Positions 33,418-43,045 of a stretch of 64,000 bases of DNA are shown here, piece by piece. The DNA comes from Bacillota bacterium (GTDB taxonomy: Bacteria; Bacillota; Clostridia; Lachnospirales; Lachnospiraceae). Where the stretch lies: positions 558,001 to 622,000 of the forward strand of contig JAEWQV010000016.1 in NCBI GenBank assembly GCA_023399055.1, given 5' to 3'. Within the stretch, counting starts at the first letter, position 1, and each line of letters begins with the position of its first letter. The position numbers and the translations under genes were made by a program. The notes under the pieces were generated by a model. That model did not search any database and was not told the origin of the DNA. It was given only the letters and a program-made list of their open reading frames with translations.

Positions 33418-34230
33418 ATGGAGCAGTATACTTCCTTTGCTTCGGTTTATGACATGTTCATGGATAATGTACCATATGACGAATGGGCAGATTATGTTCA
33501 GAAGCTTTTGAAAAATTATAAGATAGAAAATGGATTGATTCTCGAATTGGGTTGTGGGACAGGCAGTATGACCAGGCAATTAGCAAAGCGTGGCTATGAT
33601 ATGATAGGCATTGATAATTCTGAAGAAATGCTTCAAATTGCCAGAGATAAAGGTGTGGGTGCTAAGGACATACTTTATCTGTGCCAGGATATGAGAGAGT
33701 TTGAATTATACGGTACCGTATCAGCTGTCATCAGTGTTTGTGATAGTATGAACTACATCCTTTCTGAAGAGGATCTTTTAAAGGTTTTCAAACTGGTTAA
33801 TAACTATCTGGATCCACAGGGTTTATTTATTTTTGATTTGGATACAGAATATGCCTATGAGGAGCTAATAGGTGATCAAGTTATAGCTGAAAATCGTGAA
33901 GAGGGCAGCTTTATATGGGAAAACACCTATTATGAAGAGGAAAAGATTAATGAAATTAACCTTACTTTATTTATACCCGAGAAAGGGACAGACAAAGCAT
34001 CTGATGAAAAGGTTATATTTCATAAATACGAAGAAACGCATCAGCGAAAAGCGTATTCCATAGATACCATAAAACGACTAATTGAAGAAGCTGGAATGGA
34101 ATGGGTTGCGGTTTATGATACCCTTACTGTGAAAAAGCCTAAAAAAACATCGGAAAGAGTATATATCCTAGCAAGAGAAAAAAGACAGAAAGACAAGCTT
34201 TATGTTACAACTGATTTTGAGAATAAATGA
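33418..34230 (+). CDS. Class I SAM-dependent methyltransferase
   Basis: 270 aa. The SAM-binding motif I is LILELGCGTGSMTRQLAKRGYDMIGIDNSEEML, with post-I and motif II DMREFELYGTVSAVISVCDSMNYIL and LDPQGLFIFDLDTEYAYEEL. The substrate is unknown. AAAGGAG lies 9 bases before the ATG. It lies 66 bases before hslO on the same strand. Its own promoter at 33326 and the housekeeping neighbour argue against a role in lasso maturation, though this is not excluded. Confidence 0.82.
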   Translation: MEQYTSFASVYDMFMDNVPYDEWADYVQKLLKNYKIENGLILELGCGTGSMTRQLAKRGYDMIGIDNSEEMLQIARDKGVGAKDILYLCQDMREFELYGTVSAVISVCDSMNYILSEEDLLKVFKLVNNYLDPQGLFIFDLDTEYAYEELIGDQVIAENREEGSFIWENTYYEEEKINEINLTLFIPEKGTDKASDEKVIFHKYEETHQRKAYSIDTIKRLIEEAGMEWVAVYDTLTVKKPKKTSERVYILAREKRQKDKLYVTTDFENK

Positions 34231-34307
34231 AGCAGTTACGAAGATAATGATGTACAAGAAGACTTAGCTTAAAAGTTGGGTTTATATTTATAAGAATGGA
34301 GATTAAT

Positions 34308-35186
34308 ATGAAGGATTATATAGTGCGTGCAAGTGCAGCAGATAATCAAATACGTGCCTTTGCAGCAACCACAAGAGAATTGGTAGAGTATGCGAGAGAA
34401 ATTCATGGGACAAGTCCTGTGGCGACGGCAGCACTAGGAAGACTATTAACTGCAGGAGCAATGATGGGAAGCACTATGAAGGGTGAAAATGATATTTTAA
34501 CTCTTCAGATAAAAGGGAATGGTCCGATCGGAGGACTTGTGGTGACAGCGGATTCCCATGCTACAGTGAAAGGATATGCATATCATCCTGAGGTTATGCT
34601 GCCTGCCAATGAAAAAGGTAAGTTAGATGTGGGCGGAGCTCTTGGAGCAGGAATTTTAAGTGTAATCAAGGACCTTGGCTTAAAAGAGCCATATGTAGGA
34701 CAGACACATCTGGTTTCTGGTGAAATTGCAGAAGATTTAACTTATTATTTTGCAACAAGTGAACAGGTGCCATCCGTAGTTGCCCTTGGTGTGCTCATGA
34801 ATAAAGAAAATACAGTAAGAAGAGCAGGAGGTTTTATCATTCAGCTTCTTCCCTTTGCAGAGAATGAGATTATCGATAAATTAGAGCAGAAGATAAATGG
34901 AATTGCCAGTATCACCAAGCTGCTGGATCAGGATATGACACCGGAGCAGATACTGGAACATATTCTTGGCGATTTTGGACTGGAAATTCATGAGAAGATA
35001 GATACCTCATTTGAATGCAACTGCACAAAAGAAAGAGTGGAGAAAGCAATTGTATCAATTGGCAGAAAAGATATTAATGAGATGATAGAAGATAATGAAC
35101 CTATTGAGGTAAATTGCCATTTCTGCAATAAGCATTATCATTATACAGTAGAGGATTTAAAGGAAATAATTAAATATAGTAATTAG
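34308..35186 (+). CDS. hslO: Redox-regulated chaperone Hsp33
   Basis: 292 aa from the ATG at 34308; GGAG (34298-34301) lies 6 bases before it, so the upstream ATG at 34296 is not used. The N-terminal domain (DYIVRASAADNQIRAFAATT...ATAALGRLLTAGAMMGSTMKGE) and the C-terminal zinc site (C-x-C in FECNCTKERV and C-x-x-C in VNCHFCNKHY) are all present. Oxidation of the four Cys releases zinc and switches on holdase activity under oxidative unfolding stress. Confidence 0.95.
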   Translation: MKDYIVRASAADNQIRAFAATTRELVEYAREIHGTSPVATAALGRLLTAGAMMGSTMKGENDILTLQIKGNGPIGGLVVTADSHATVKGYAYHPEVMLPANEKGKLDVGGALGAGILSVIKDLGLKEPYVGQTHLVSGEIAEDLTYYFATSEQVPSVVALGVLMNKENTVRRAGGFIIQLLPFAENEIIDKLEQKINGIASITKLLDQDMTPEQILEHILGDFGLEIHEKIDTSFECNCTKERVEKAIVSIGRKDINEMIEDNEPIEVNCHFCNKHYHYTVEDLKEIIKYSN

Positions 35187-35483
35187 TGTAACGAACTTAT
35201 CGTTTAAAATAGACGATGAAAAAGCTATTAAATTTATCTTTGCAATATTATGGGAACAAGATAGAACAAAAAGAGGATAAGGTAATCCATTGTGGTTAAG
35301 GATATAAGAGGGTAAAATAGATTGATTTTTTAAACTTATCACCAAATTCAATTAGATGGGAAATAAATAATGAAATAAAAAAGAAATATTGCTTAGTAAA
35401 AAGGAATATTCAAAGTGATTTATTTGAAAGAAATTAATTCTTTGAATCCAAATCTATATTTCTTTAAAGAATGGAGGAGCGTT

Positions 35484-37877
35484 ATGAATTACGGTTATTT
35501 TGATGAAAAGAACAAAGAGTATGTAATTACCAGACCTGATACACCAGCACCTTGGGCAAATTACTTGGGATCACCGGAATATGGTGCAATTATTTCTAAT
35601 AATGCAGGTGGCTATAGCTTTGTAAAGAGCGGAGCAAACGGAAGAATCTCCCGTTATATCTTCAACCAGGAGGATAAGCCGGGTAGATATGTATATCTTC
35701 GTGATGACGATGAAAAGGATTACTGGTCAGCTTCCTGGCAGCCAGTGGGCAAACCTCTTACAGAATATCAGAGCCAGTGCCATCATGGAACTGCTTATAC
35801 AACAATAAAGGCACAATATAAAGGAATTGAATCAGAGGTGCTTTATTATGTTCCTTTGAATAAAACACATGAGGTTTGGAAGGTAACTGTGAAGAATACC
35901 AGTGACAGACCTCGTAATATTTCCACCTTTGGTTTTATCGAATTTACCAATGAAGGTAACTATGAGAATGATCAGGTAAATTTACAATACACCTTATTTA
36001 TAACAAAGACCTATTTTAAGCGTAATCGTATTCTTCAGATGATTAATGAAAATCATTACAAGAACGCAGAAGGGTCCAACGGCAGAGAGCGTTTCTTCGG
36101 TTTATCCGGTGCAGAAGTTACCTCTTATAACGGAGACAAGTCTCATTTCATTGGTAACTATAGAAGCTATGGCAACCCAATTGCAGTAGAGAACGGGGAA
36201 TGTGATAACGCATTGAACTATAACTCCAACTGTTGTGGTGCACTTCATACCAAAATGACTTTACAACCTGGTGAGAGCAAGGAATTTGTTTTCTTACTTG
36301 GACGTAAGGATGATAAAGAAGCCAGTGAATTATTATCCTACTATGATAATACCACGGTGGTAGAGAAGGAACTTGCAGAGTTACAGACCTTCTGGCATGG
36401 CAAATTAGCGAACTTCCAGGTAAATACACCAAGTGACAGCTTTAATGCAATGATTAATACCTGGAATGCGTTCCAGTGCTTTATCACTTTTATCTGGTCC
36501 AGAGCAGCTTCCTTTATCTATGCAGGTCTTCGTAACGGATATGGATATCGTGATACAGTTCAGGATATTCAGGGTATCATCCATTTAGATCCCCAGCTTG
36601 CAAAAGAAAAGATACAGTTCATGTTATCTGCACAGGTAGATAATGGTGGTGGTCTGCCATTAGTTAAGTTCACTCACAATGCAGGTCATGAGGATACGCC
36701 GGATGATGCTTCCTATGCACAGGCTACCGGACATCCTGCATATCGTGCGGATGATGCACTTTGGTTATTCCCGACAGTTTATAAATACATGGCAGAAACA
36801 GGCGATAAGAAGTTCTTAGATGAAGTAATTCCATATGCCAATAAGGAGGAAGGTGATGTATATGATCACTTAAAGAGAGCCATCAACTTCTCTATGGAAC
36901 GCTTAAGTGTGCATAATATGCCTGCTGGTCTGCACGCTGACTGGAATGATTGTCTAAGACTTGGCAAAAAAGGCGAATCTGTATTCGTAGCTTTACAGCT
37001 CTATTATGCAATGTCCGTAATCCGTGACATTGCGGTAGATCGTAAAGACAATGAGTATATCACCTATTTAGATAAGGTTCAAAAAGAATTAAAAGAGACC
37101 ATCAATGTAAACTGCTGGGATACCGATCGTTTTATCCGTGGCTACAAAGAAGATGGACAAATGATTGGCGCTAGAAAAGACCCAGAAGCTAATATATGGT
37201 TGGAGCCACAGGTTTGGTCTGTAATCAGTGGGTTAGCTACAGCGGAACAGGCTGAAAAGGCTTTGGAAAGCGTACACAGAGAATTAAATACTCCATATGG
37301 TGCAAAATTAATGGGACCTTCCTATGTGGATCATGCTTTTGAAGGTGCATTAGCAATTCTCTTTAATCCTTCCACCAAGGAAAATGGCGGTATCTTCTCA
37401 CAGCCACAGGGGTGGGTAATTCTTGCAGAAGCATTAATGGGTCACGGAAACCGTGCGTTTGAGTACTTCACAGAAACCTCACCTGCAACTCAGAATGATC
37501 ATGCAGAAATTCGTGTTCTTGAGCCATATGCACATGGTCAGTTCACCGAGGCAAATGAAAGTCCATTCCAGGGAAGATCTCATGTACACTGGTTAACAGG
37601 AACTGCATCCACAGTTATGGTAGGCTGCGTAGAGGGTATTCTTGGTATGAGACCTGACTTAAATGGTCTTAAAGTTGCTCCAAGTGTTCCTACCGATTGG
37701 AAAGAGTTTACCATAGAGAAAGTATTCCGTGGTAAGAAGCTTAATATTAAGGTTCAAAACCCTAACGGTGTTGAGAGTGGCTGTACAGAATTCTATGTAA
37801 ACGGTGTAAAGCAGGAGAGTAACTATATTCCTGAATTAATCTTAAAGGATGAGAATGAGATTTTGTTGGTAATGTAA
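35484..37877 (+). CDS. Cellobiose phosphorylase (GH94)
   Basis: 797 aa from the ATG at 35484, with GGAGG 6 bases upstream; the reading frame runs further 5' without a site. The N-terminus (GYFDEKNKEYVITRPDTPAPWANYLGSPEYGAIISNNAGGYSF) and the catalytic region (LRNGYGYRDTVQDIQ, then HADWNDCLRLG with the general acid Asp at 486) are those of cellobiose phosphorylases. The C-terminal (alpha/alpha)6 barrel holds the phosphate site GQFTEANESPFQGRSHVHWLTGTAS. It phosphorolyses cellobiose to glucose 1-phosphate and glucose in the cytoplasm, sparing ATP. No signal peptide. The 35187-35483 gap shows an AT-rich hairpin ATTCTTT/AAAGAAT ending just before GGAGG and nothing else clear. Confidence 0.9.
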   Translation: MNYGYFDEKNKEYVITRPDTPAPWANYLGSPEYGAIISNNAGGYSFVKSGANGRISRYIFNQEDKPGRYVYLRDDDEKDYWSASWQPVGKPLTEYQSQCHHGTAYTTIKAQYKGIESEVLYYVPLNKTHEVWKVTVKNTSDRPRNISTFGFIEFTNEGNYENDQVNLQYTLFITKTYFKRNRILQMINENHYKNAEGSNGRERFFGLSGAEVTSYNGDKSHFIGNYRSYGNPIAVENGECDNALNYNSNCCGALHTKMTLQPGESKEFVFLLGRKDDKEASELLSYYDNTTVVEKELAELQTFWHGKLANFQVNTPSDSFNAMINTWNAFQCFITFIWSRAASFIYAGLRNGYGYRDTVQDIQGIIHLDPQLAKEKIQFMLSAQVDNGGGLPLVKFTHNAGHEDTPDDASYAQATGHPAYRADDALWLFPTVYKYMAETGDKKFLDEVIPYANKEEGDVYDHLKRAINFSMERLSVHNMPAGLHADWNDCLRLGKKGESVFVALQLYYAMSVIRDIAVDRKDNEYITYLDKVQKELKETINVNCWDTDRFIRGYKEDGQMIGARKDPEANIWLEPQVWSVISGLATAEQAEKALESVHRELNTPYGAKLMGPSYVDHAFEGALAILFNPSTKENGGIFSQPQGWVILAEALMGHGNRAFEYFTETSPATQNDHAEIRVLEPYAHGQFTEANESPFQGRSHVHWLTGTASTVMVGCVEGILGMRPDLNGLKVAPSVPTDWKEFTIEKVFRGKKLNIKVQNPNGVESGCTEFYVNGVKQESNYIPELILKDENEILLVM

Positions 37878-38005
37878 TGATCCGGCAATTTGCGTAATAT
37901 TATTTATGGTATGGTATAAACACATTTTGTTCATAATATCATATTTTCGTATGCAAATTGACGAGTCGAAATTACTTACAATGTAATCAGTTCTCTCATC
38001 TAAAA

Positions 38006-38064
38006 AATACCCTGTAAGCTAGTCACAGAGTAACTGTGTTGAACTTACAGGGTATTATTAATTT
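38006..38064. terminator. Terminator hairpin, repeat type 1 copy A
   Basis: TACCCTGTAAG (38008-38018) and CTTACAGGGTA (38044-38054), with an inner CACAG/CTGTG hairpin in the loop and T-rich flanks on both strands. It lies between the convergent GH94 gene and a minus-strand gene. The same 11-base arms recur at 49584-49633. Confidence 0.85.
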
Positions 38065-38069
38065 TTTGA

Positions 38070-38456
38070 TTATTTTAATCTTACTCTAACCCATTCATTA
38101 GATATATCATCTTTTTGTAGTACCAAACGATACTCATCCGGTCCTTCATATAAATAAATTTCTTTACAACCGGGAGCTAATTTAATTTGGAATTCATCAT
38201 TTGCACCTAGAGTGCTATTGAGACCGAAAGTTTGGTAAAAAGTGAGATACTTAGCGACCCCATCTTCTTTCTCACGCATTGTTCTTATGTAACCCATGCT
38301 GCTTGCAATGCCTACCTGAAATGTCATTGTGGTACCGTCCTCAGATACAGTATAATCCATAAGCATGATATCCGTTCTTTTTCCCCCAGTGCTAAAAAAT
38401 AAAACACCGATTATGACTACAATAAGTAGAACTATAATTATCACTTTCTTTTTCAT
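38070..38456 (-). CDS. Membrane-anchored small protein, unknown function
   Basis: 128 aa. One N-terminal transmembrane helix (residues 4-22, KVIIIVLLIVVIIGVLFF) precedes a likely extracytoplasmic beta-rich domain (DIMLMDYTVSEDGTTMTFQVGIASSMGYIRTM...KEIYLYEGPDEYRLVLQKD). I do not recognise a family. It stands alone, convergent with the GH94 gene. The 38457-38726 gap upstream holds nothing I can support. Confidence 0.6.
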   Translation of the reverse strand: MKKKVIIIVLLIVVIIGVLFFSTGGKRTDIMLMDYTVSEDGTTMTFQVGIASSMGYIRTMREKEDGVAKYLTFYQTFGLNSTLGANDEFQIKLAPGCKEIYLYEGPDEYRLVLQKDDISNEWVRVRLK

Positions 38457-38726
38457 ATATATCCCCCATAAATTATTAAAGTATATTTAAAGACTCACCA
38501 TTGTGCAATATATCATAACGTTACTTTGGTTTACTCATTACTCTCTTCAGAAAGGTTTACACATTTATCATATCCGTCTGCCACAAATTAAAGCCTTTGT
38601 TATCAGATACCTTCCAGAATAAATGTTTTACGTTGCAACTCCTATTGTAGCAGATAACTTGATAAAATTTCCAGTAAAATTTTATCAAGTTTGATTTACA
38701 TGAGTATTGTAATAATGTTAGAATTC

Positions 38727-39272
38727 TTATTGTTGAAAATCATGTACAATCTCAATTACAGTAATCATTCCATCAATCAATGTTTCAATAATAGTTTTTT
38801 CATTAGGAATATCATTTTTCCAATAGTGCCTGGATTTCTTAAGGTTATCTTCTTCAGAATCTGTTCCATCAAAGCAGTTGCAGGCGTCACCGTCAAATAT
38901 TCGACCGACTACTTTCAATTTGACGATAGAAAATACCTTACGCCCAATTTGATTAAAGAATTCGGCCCAATTCTTTGCATCCTCCAAAGTTCTTGAAGTA
39001 TATAAACAACTTAATCTAGAGGGATAATGAGGATACTCCTTACAACGAACTTGTTCAAGTGCAAGCTCACGGTAGGTAACAGACGTCCATTTATTTAAAT
39101 CTAGTTTAATAAAATCTGCTAAATCACATTGGGGGTTTTCGCCATTCAATATTCTTTTACAGGTCATAACCCTATTGTAAACTCCGTTATGATGATCCCC
39201 ATTAAATATTATTTGTTGACCTAAAAACATCGGTTTTTCGGTTACAACGTGATATACATATATTTCATTCAT
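38727..39272 (-). CDS. DUF2441 family protein
   Basis: 181 aa from the ATG at 39272; AAGGAG is about 9 bases upstream on the minus strand. Features that fit DUF2441 are IYVYHVVTEKPMFLGQQIIFNGDHHNGVYNRV, YRELALEQVRCKEYPHYPSRLSCLYTSRTLEDAKNWAEFF and GDACNCFDGT. The fold resembles the ADP-ribosyltransferase-like RES/DUF952 group in general pattern only. The function is unknown. The 39273-39581 gap holds only a weak CTCGT/ACGAG hairpin near 39484-39507. Confidence 0.65.
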   Translation of the reverse strand: MNEIYVYHVVTEKPMFLGQQIIFNGDHHNGVYNRVMTCKRILNGENPQCDLADFIKLDLNKWTSVTYRELALEQVRCKEYPHYPSRLSCLYTSRTLEDAKNWAEFFNQIGRKVFSIVKLKVVGRIFDGDACNCFDGTDSEEDNLKKSRHYWKNDIPNEKTIIETLIDGMITVIEIVHDFQQ

Positions 39273-39581
39273 AGTAATTATCTCCTTACACATAATATTG
39301 AAAATAAAAAGAATTTAGATAAAAGTTGAGTAAAATTCCATGATTACATTAATATGAGAATATAGTAAATAAAATAAATGACAGATTTCAACCTCAAAAA
39401 CGAGTAGAAGAAATAATAAGTAGTCAACTTTTTAAAAAGAATAGAAGTTTTATCTTCTGAATCTGGAACACTGGTTAAGAGTGCCTCGTCTATTAAGTAT
39501 ACGAGAATATTGCAAGGTTAGAAATTGATCATAGTTTTTTCACCAAAATACAAAAATAATGTGAGGTAATAGGAGGTAATT

Positions 39582-40463
39582 ATGAAGAAAATAATTCAGC
39601 TTCTGGCAGTAATGTTAATCATAGCAATATCAGCTATTGGATGCGGAATTCCCGTGACGGAGAATGGAGTTTCTCCCGGCAATACTGTTGATGGTAACAA
39701 TGATACAACCAAGGATGATATTGCAGCAGATAAGGTTTCAGACCAAGGAAATACAGATCAAGGAACTACGGATCAGGTGGATCAATCTGCAGTTGTATTT
39801 CAAGCAGAAGTTATATCAGTGGAGAATGGTTCTTTGTTAGTTGCAAGTGATCCAGAAAGTAACGAATATAAGTCCTCGGATCGGATGTATGTAAATACTA
39901 TAGATGCTGTTATAACAAATCAAGAAGGTAAGGAAATTACCCTAGAGGATTTAAAACCAGCGGATGTTCTTAAAATTACTTATAGTGGTGTAATTTTAGA
40001 GTCCTATCCAGCGCAGATTACTGCTTCAAAAATTGAAGTAATTGACCATAAGGTATTGATTGATGGATATCTTGCACTTATTGATGACCTTTACCAAGAG
40101 GATCCGGGTTTAAACGGAGATATTAAAATGATTGCACTTGATACGACGGGATGGACTGACCTTACCGAGATAGAAAAAGAAATTATTTTTACTAGTGTGA
40201 AGGAAGCCTACGGATATGAAGTAGTAGAAGGAACCTTTGAGGAACTTTCAGACCAAGGACTGATTGATAAGGAGAATTTATATTTTCCCGAGGGAATTCA
40301 AATCGTTATTTCTGACGTAAAATATAATGAAGAAAAGAGTGAGATTACTTGTTCTATTAAAAAGTGGAGGAGCGGCAAAGGAGCTATCGGGGCAGATGAT
40401 GTAACGGCAATACTTGAGAATGGAACATGGAAGATTACCAAAGAAGGAATGTGGATTAGCTAA
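39582..40463 (+). CDS. Lipoprotein, unknown function
   Basis: 293 aa. A type II signal peptide ends in the lipobox SAIGC (Cys at residue 21). A low-complexity Asp/Gln/Thr/Gly linker follows (DQGNTDQGTTDQVDQ), then a beta-rich domain (VFQAEVISVENGSLLVASDPESNEYKSSDRMYV...LKPADVLKITYSG) of the kind seen in DUF3221-like or OB-fold lipoproteins. The C-terminal ~130 residues resemble a peptidase-propeptide or NTF2-like module (KEAYGYEVVEGTFEELSDQGLI...TWKITKEGMWIS). The function is unknown. GGAGG is 6 bases before the ATG. Confidence 0.65.
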   Translation: MKKIIQLLAVMLIIAISAIGCGIPVTENGVSPGNTVDGNNDTTKDDIAADKVSDQGNTDQGTTDQVDQSAVVFQAEVISVENGSLLVASDPESNEYKSSDRMYVNTIDAVITNQEGKEITLEDLKPADVLKITYSGVILESYPAQITASKIEVIDHKVLIDGYLALIDDLYQEDPGLNGDIKMIALDTTGWTDLTEIEKEIIFTSVKEAYGYEVVEGTFEELSDQGLIDKENLYFPEGIQIVISDVKYNEEKSEITCSIKKWRSGKGAIGADDVTAILENGTWKITKEGMWIS

Positions 40464-40517
40464 GAAAGTACAAGTTAAAATATTGAACTGGAAAGGCTGT
40501 TGCAAATAATGTAGATG

Positions 40518-40547
40518 AAAGTGAGGATGCTAATATCCTCACTTTTC
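40518..40547. terminator. Bidirectional terminator
   Basis: AAAGTGAGGAT pairs with ATCCTCACTTT around a short loop. Both strands end in a T run. It lies between the convergent lipoprotein and transporter genes. Confidence 0.85.
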
Positions 40548-40591
40548 TCTATATATGTTTTACAATATTTTTTTGATAAGCCTAAGCGATA

Positions 40592-41716
40592 TTAACATAA
40601 GATGTAAAATATGCATAGAACCATTAAAAATATGAGATTGTAAAAGGTAAACTCAATTAAATATTTTCTTGTATTAGCACCTTCTGAACGGGAATACAGT
40701 TTAAAAGAGATTAAGCTGGCAAGGGAGGCTATTAGAGTTCCAAGTCCACCCAGGTCAGTTCCAAGAATTAGGGCTTTATAGTCCTGTGTAAAAGAAGATA
40801 ATAATACGGCTGCTGGTACATTACTGATAACTTGACTGGCTATAATGGAGATAGGGAAAGTCCTATCTGCTAATATACGTACTAAAGTATCTTTAATAAA
40901 GGGAATGGACCCAATATTGCCAACAAATAAAAAGAAACAGACGAAGGTGAGCAATAAGGAGTAATCAATTTCTAAAAAGATCTTTCGGTTAAAAAGAAGC
41001 ATCATTGCAACAATAATAATAAACAATACTCTATAATCGAGCCAATGTAATACACAAGCAATACATAGGAGAAAAAGCAGGCAATACATAAGGATTAATT
41101 TCATCTTATTCTTATCAATGGTCACATCCTCCGGCACATTTAACCGCAGAGGCTCTTTTTTTATAAATAGAATAAAAAGAAGTAGTAAGGCAAGTGAAAC
41201 TATGGTATATGGGGCTGTAATAGCTATAAACCTATGTAATGGTATCTGATAAAAAGAGTACAGATATAAGTTCTGTGGATTACCTACAGGAGTCAACATA
41301 CTGCCAAGATTTGCTGCTATTGTCTGTAACACCACAACTTTAATGGTATACTTTTCCTGACCCGCAAGTTTGAGAACCATGATGGCAAAAGGAACAAAGG
41401 TTATTAAGGCAACGTCATTAGTAATCCACATAGATGTGGCAAAACAAAGAAGCACAAGTACGAAACTAAGGGTACGAACCCCTACTACTTTTTTTAATAG
41501 TTGATCAGAGAGATAGAGAAAGATGCCTGTGTGGGTTAGCCCAGCAACTACAGCCATGAGACTAAAGAGCAAGGCTAATACCTTAAAATCCATATATTCT
41601 ATGTACAACCAAGAAGGAGGAACAAAAAACATTGTAGAAATAGCGGCCAGAGCAACAATGCACAGCACTGCTTCCGCCTTAAGAAAAGCCTTACAATTAT
41701 GTAGTATAGGTCTCAT
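40592..41716 (-). CDS. SLC13/ArsB-like anion transporter
   Basis: 374 aa, ~10 hydrophobic segments. Motifs characteristic of the ion-transporter superfamily (CitMHS/ArsB/NhaD) occur twice as inverted halves: FATSMWITNDVALITFVPFAIMV with NLGSMLTPVGNPQNLYLYSFY, and QVISNVPAAVLLSSFT with DLGGLGTLIASLASLISFKLY. Substrates in this group include dicarboxylates, arsenite and sodium/proton exchange; the sequence does not decide which. It stands alone and is convergent with the lipoprotein gene. Confidence 0.78.
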   Translation of the reverse strand: MRPILHNCKAFLKAEAVLCIVALAAISTMFFVPPSWLYIEYMDFKVLALLFSLMAVVAGLTHTGIFLYLSDQLLKKVVGVRTLSFVLVLLCFATSMWITNDVALITFVPFAIMVLKLAGQEKYTIKVVVLQTIAANLGSMLTPVGNPQNLYLYSFYQIPLHRFIAITAPYTIVSLALLLLFILFIKKEPLRLNVPEDVTIDKNKMKLILMYCLLFLLCIACVLHWLDYRVLFIIIVAMMLLFNRKIFLEIDYSLLLTFVCFFLFVGNIGSIPFIKDTLVRILADRTFPISIIASQVISNVPAAVLLSSFTQDYKALILGTDLGGLGTLIASLASLISFKLYSRSEGANTRKYLIEFTFYNLIFLMVLCIFYILC

Positions 41717-41815
41717 TTTATAGTATCCTTTGAGTCGTTTTGTAATAATTAAACTATAAATAAAAAATCGTATCTTATCTTATAGTAGAAAAATCCAGAT
41801 AAAATTGTAACTCAA

Positions 41816-41845
41816 TTGAGAAAGAAAATCAATGTATCATATAAT
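41816..41845 (+). promoter_or_regulatory. Probable purC promoter
   Basis: TTGAGA (41816-41821), an 18-base spacer and TATAAT (41840-41845). A start near 41852 leaves a leader of about 260 nt before purC. Confidence 0.55.
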
Positions 41846-41892
41846 GAAATTTAAGTCAAAAATCATTTATAATAATTCTTAATAAAGTTCAT

Positions 41893-42046
41893 AAACCCCA
41901 GTAATATATGGGGTTTCAGGCATTTTCAATTGCATAAATATTGATATAAAATGACAAGAATACGAATGATAATTTTGTGCATGTATACAAATTTCTACCC
42001 GAGGGAACGAAACCACAAAATAACTATTGCGGTTTTAAATCTTTAA
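41893..42046 (+). other. Structured purC leader
   Basis: Two stem-loops lie in the long leader: AAACCCC/GGGGTTT (41893-41917) and AAACC-A-CAA with TTG-C-GGTTT (about 42020-42046). The stretch between them holds TTTCTACCC and GGGAACG. It does not match the purine, PRPP or ZTP riboswitch consensus as I remember them. The leader may be regulatory. Confidence 0.4.
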
Positions 42047-42113
42047 AGCTAAGATGTAAGGGTAATGCAAGACCAAAAGAATATTCGATAGAAAAGGATA
42101 GGTGTCAGCTGCA

Positions 42114-42821
42114 ATGAATAAATTAGACATGCTCTATGAAGGAAAAGCGAAAAAGGTATACATAACGGATGTGGAAGATGTTTATATTGTAGATTATAAG
42201 GATGATGCTACTGCTTTTAACGGATTAAAAAAAGGAACAATTCTTGGTAAAGGCGTTGTTAATAATAAAATGTCAAATCATATTTTCCGTATCTTAGAGA
42301 AGGAAGGCGTACCTACTCATTATGTTGATGAGCTAAGTGAACGTGAAACAGCGGTTAAGAAGGTTGAAATTGTACCACTTGAAGTTATTATACGTAATAT
42401 TTCTGCTGGTAGCTTTTCTAAAAAGCTAGGCATGGAAGAAGGGATTCGTTTAAAAGCACCTACTCTTGAATTCTCCTACAAGGATGATGCGTTGGGTGAT
42501 CCAATGATTAACGATTATTATGCAATTGCAATGGGTATTGCAACGAGAGAAGAGATTGATCGTATTACTGAGTTAGTATTTAAAGTGAATGAAGTACTTT
42601 GCAAGTATTTTGCAAGTGTTGGTATAGAGTTAGTAGATTTTAAAGTTGAATTTGGCAGATATCATGGTGAAATCATTCTTGCAGATGAAATCTCACCCGA
42701 TACCTGTAGATTATGGGATATAACTACACATGACAAGCTGGATAAAGATCGTTTCCGTAGAGATCTGGGAAATGTTGAAGATGCTTATAAGGAAGTTTTT
42801 AAACGTTTAGGAATTCAGTAG
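42114..42821 (+). CDS. purC: Phosphoribosylaminoimidazole-succinocarboxamide synthase
   Basis: 235 aa from the ATG at 42114, which has AGGTG 9 bases upstream; a GTG at 42102 is in frame but too close to its site. Motifs: LYEGKAKKVYITD (nucleotide site), the ADP-forming PLEVIIRNISAGSFSKK, DPMINDYYA and the conserved VDFKVEFGR...ADEISPDTCRLWD. It joins CAIR and aspartate with ATP in purine synthesis. It is followed by a terminator and then purF and purB, so purine genes are clustered but separately transcribed. Confidence 0.95.
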   Translation: MNKLDMLYEGKAKKVYITDVEDVYIVDYKDDATAFNGLKKGTILGKGVVNNKMSNHIFRILEKEGVPTHYVDELSERETAVKKVEIVPLEVIIRNISAGSFSKKLGMEEGIRLKAPTLEFSYKDDALGDPMINDYYAIAMGIATREEIDRITELVFKVNEVLCKYFASVGIELVDFKVEFGRYHGEIILADEISPDTCRLWDITTHDKLDKDRFRRDLGNVEDAYKEVFKRLGIQ

Positions 42822-42911
42822 AAACCCAAGCAGCAAACGAAAGTCCTTGTATTTAAGCAGAAGGCTTCCGAGACAAGTGTGGTTTTTAGTAAGATAACCC
42901 TGTGCTTGAAG

Positions 42912-42946
42912 AGGCTGTTCGTAAATGAACAGCCTTATACTTTTTT
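42912..42946 (+). terminator. Terminator after purC
   Basis: AGGCTGTTC (42912-42920) pairs with GAACAGCCT (42927-42935), followed by TATACTTTTTT. Confidence 0.85.
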
Positions 42947-43045
42947 AAAAGACACATTTGAAAAGTGTGTTAATACTCTAAAAGTTGCGCAAACGGTGGA
43001 TAATAATGCCGGAGGGTTTGATTAGAACGAGAGGATGATAAGCAC

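Noticed and set aside
33418..34230. Methyltransferase as a tailoring enzyme of the lasso peptide
   Set aside because: It has its own well-formed promoter (33326-33354), is separated by 211 bases from B2 and is next to hslO, a housekeeping gene.
38691..38996. Plus-strand ORF of 101 codons over the DUF2441 gene
   Set aside because: Antisense to a gene with recognisable family motifs and a good ribosome binding site; the ORF itself has neither.
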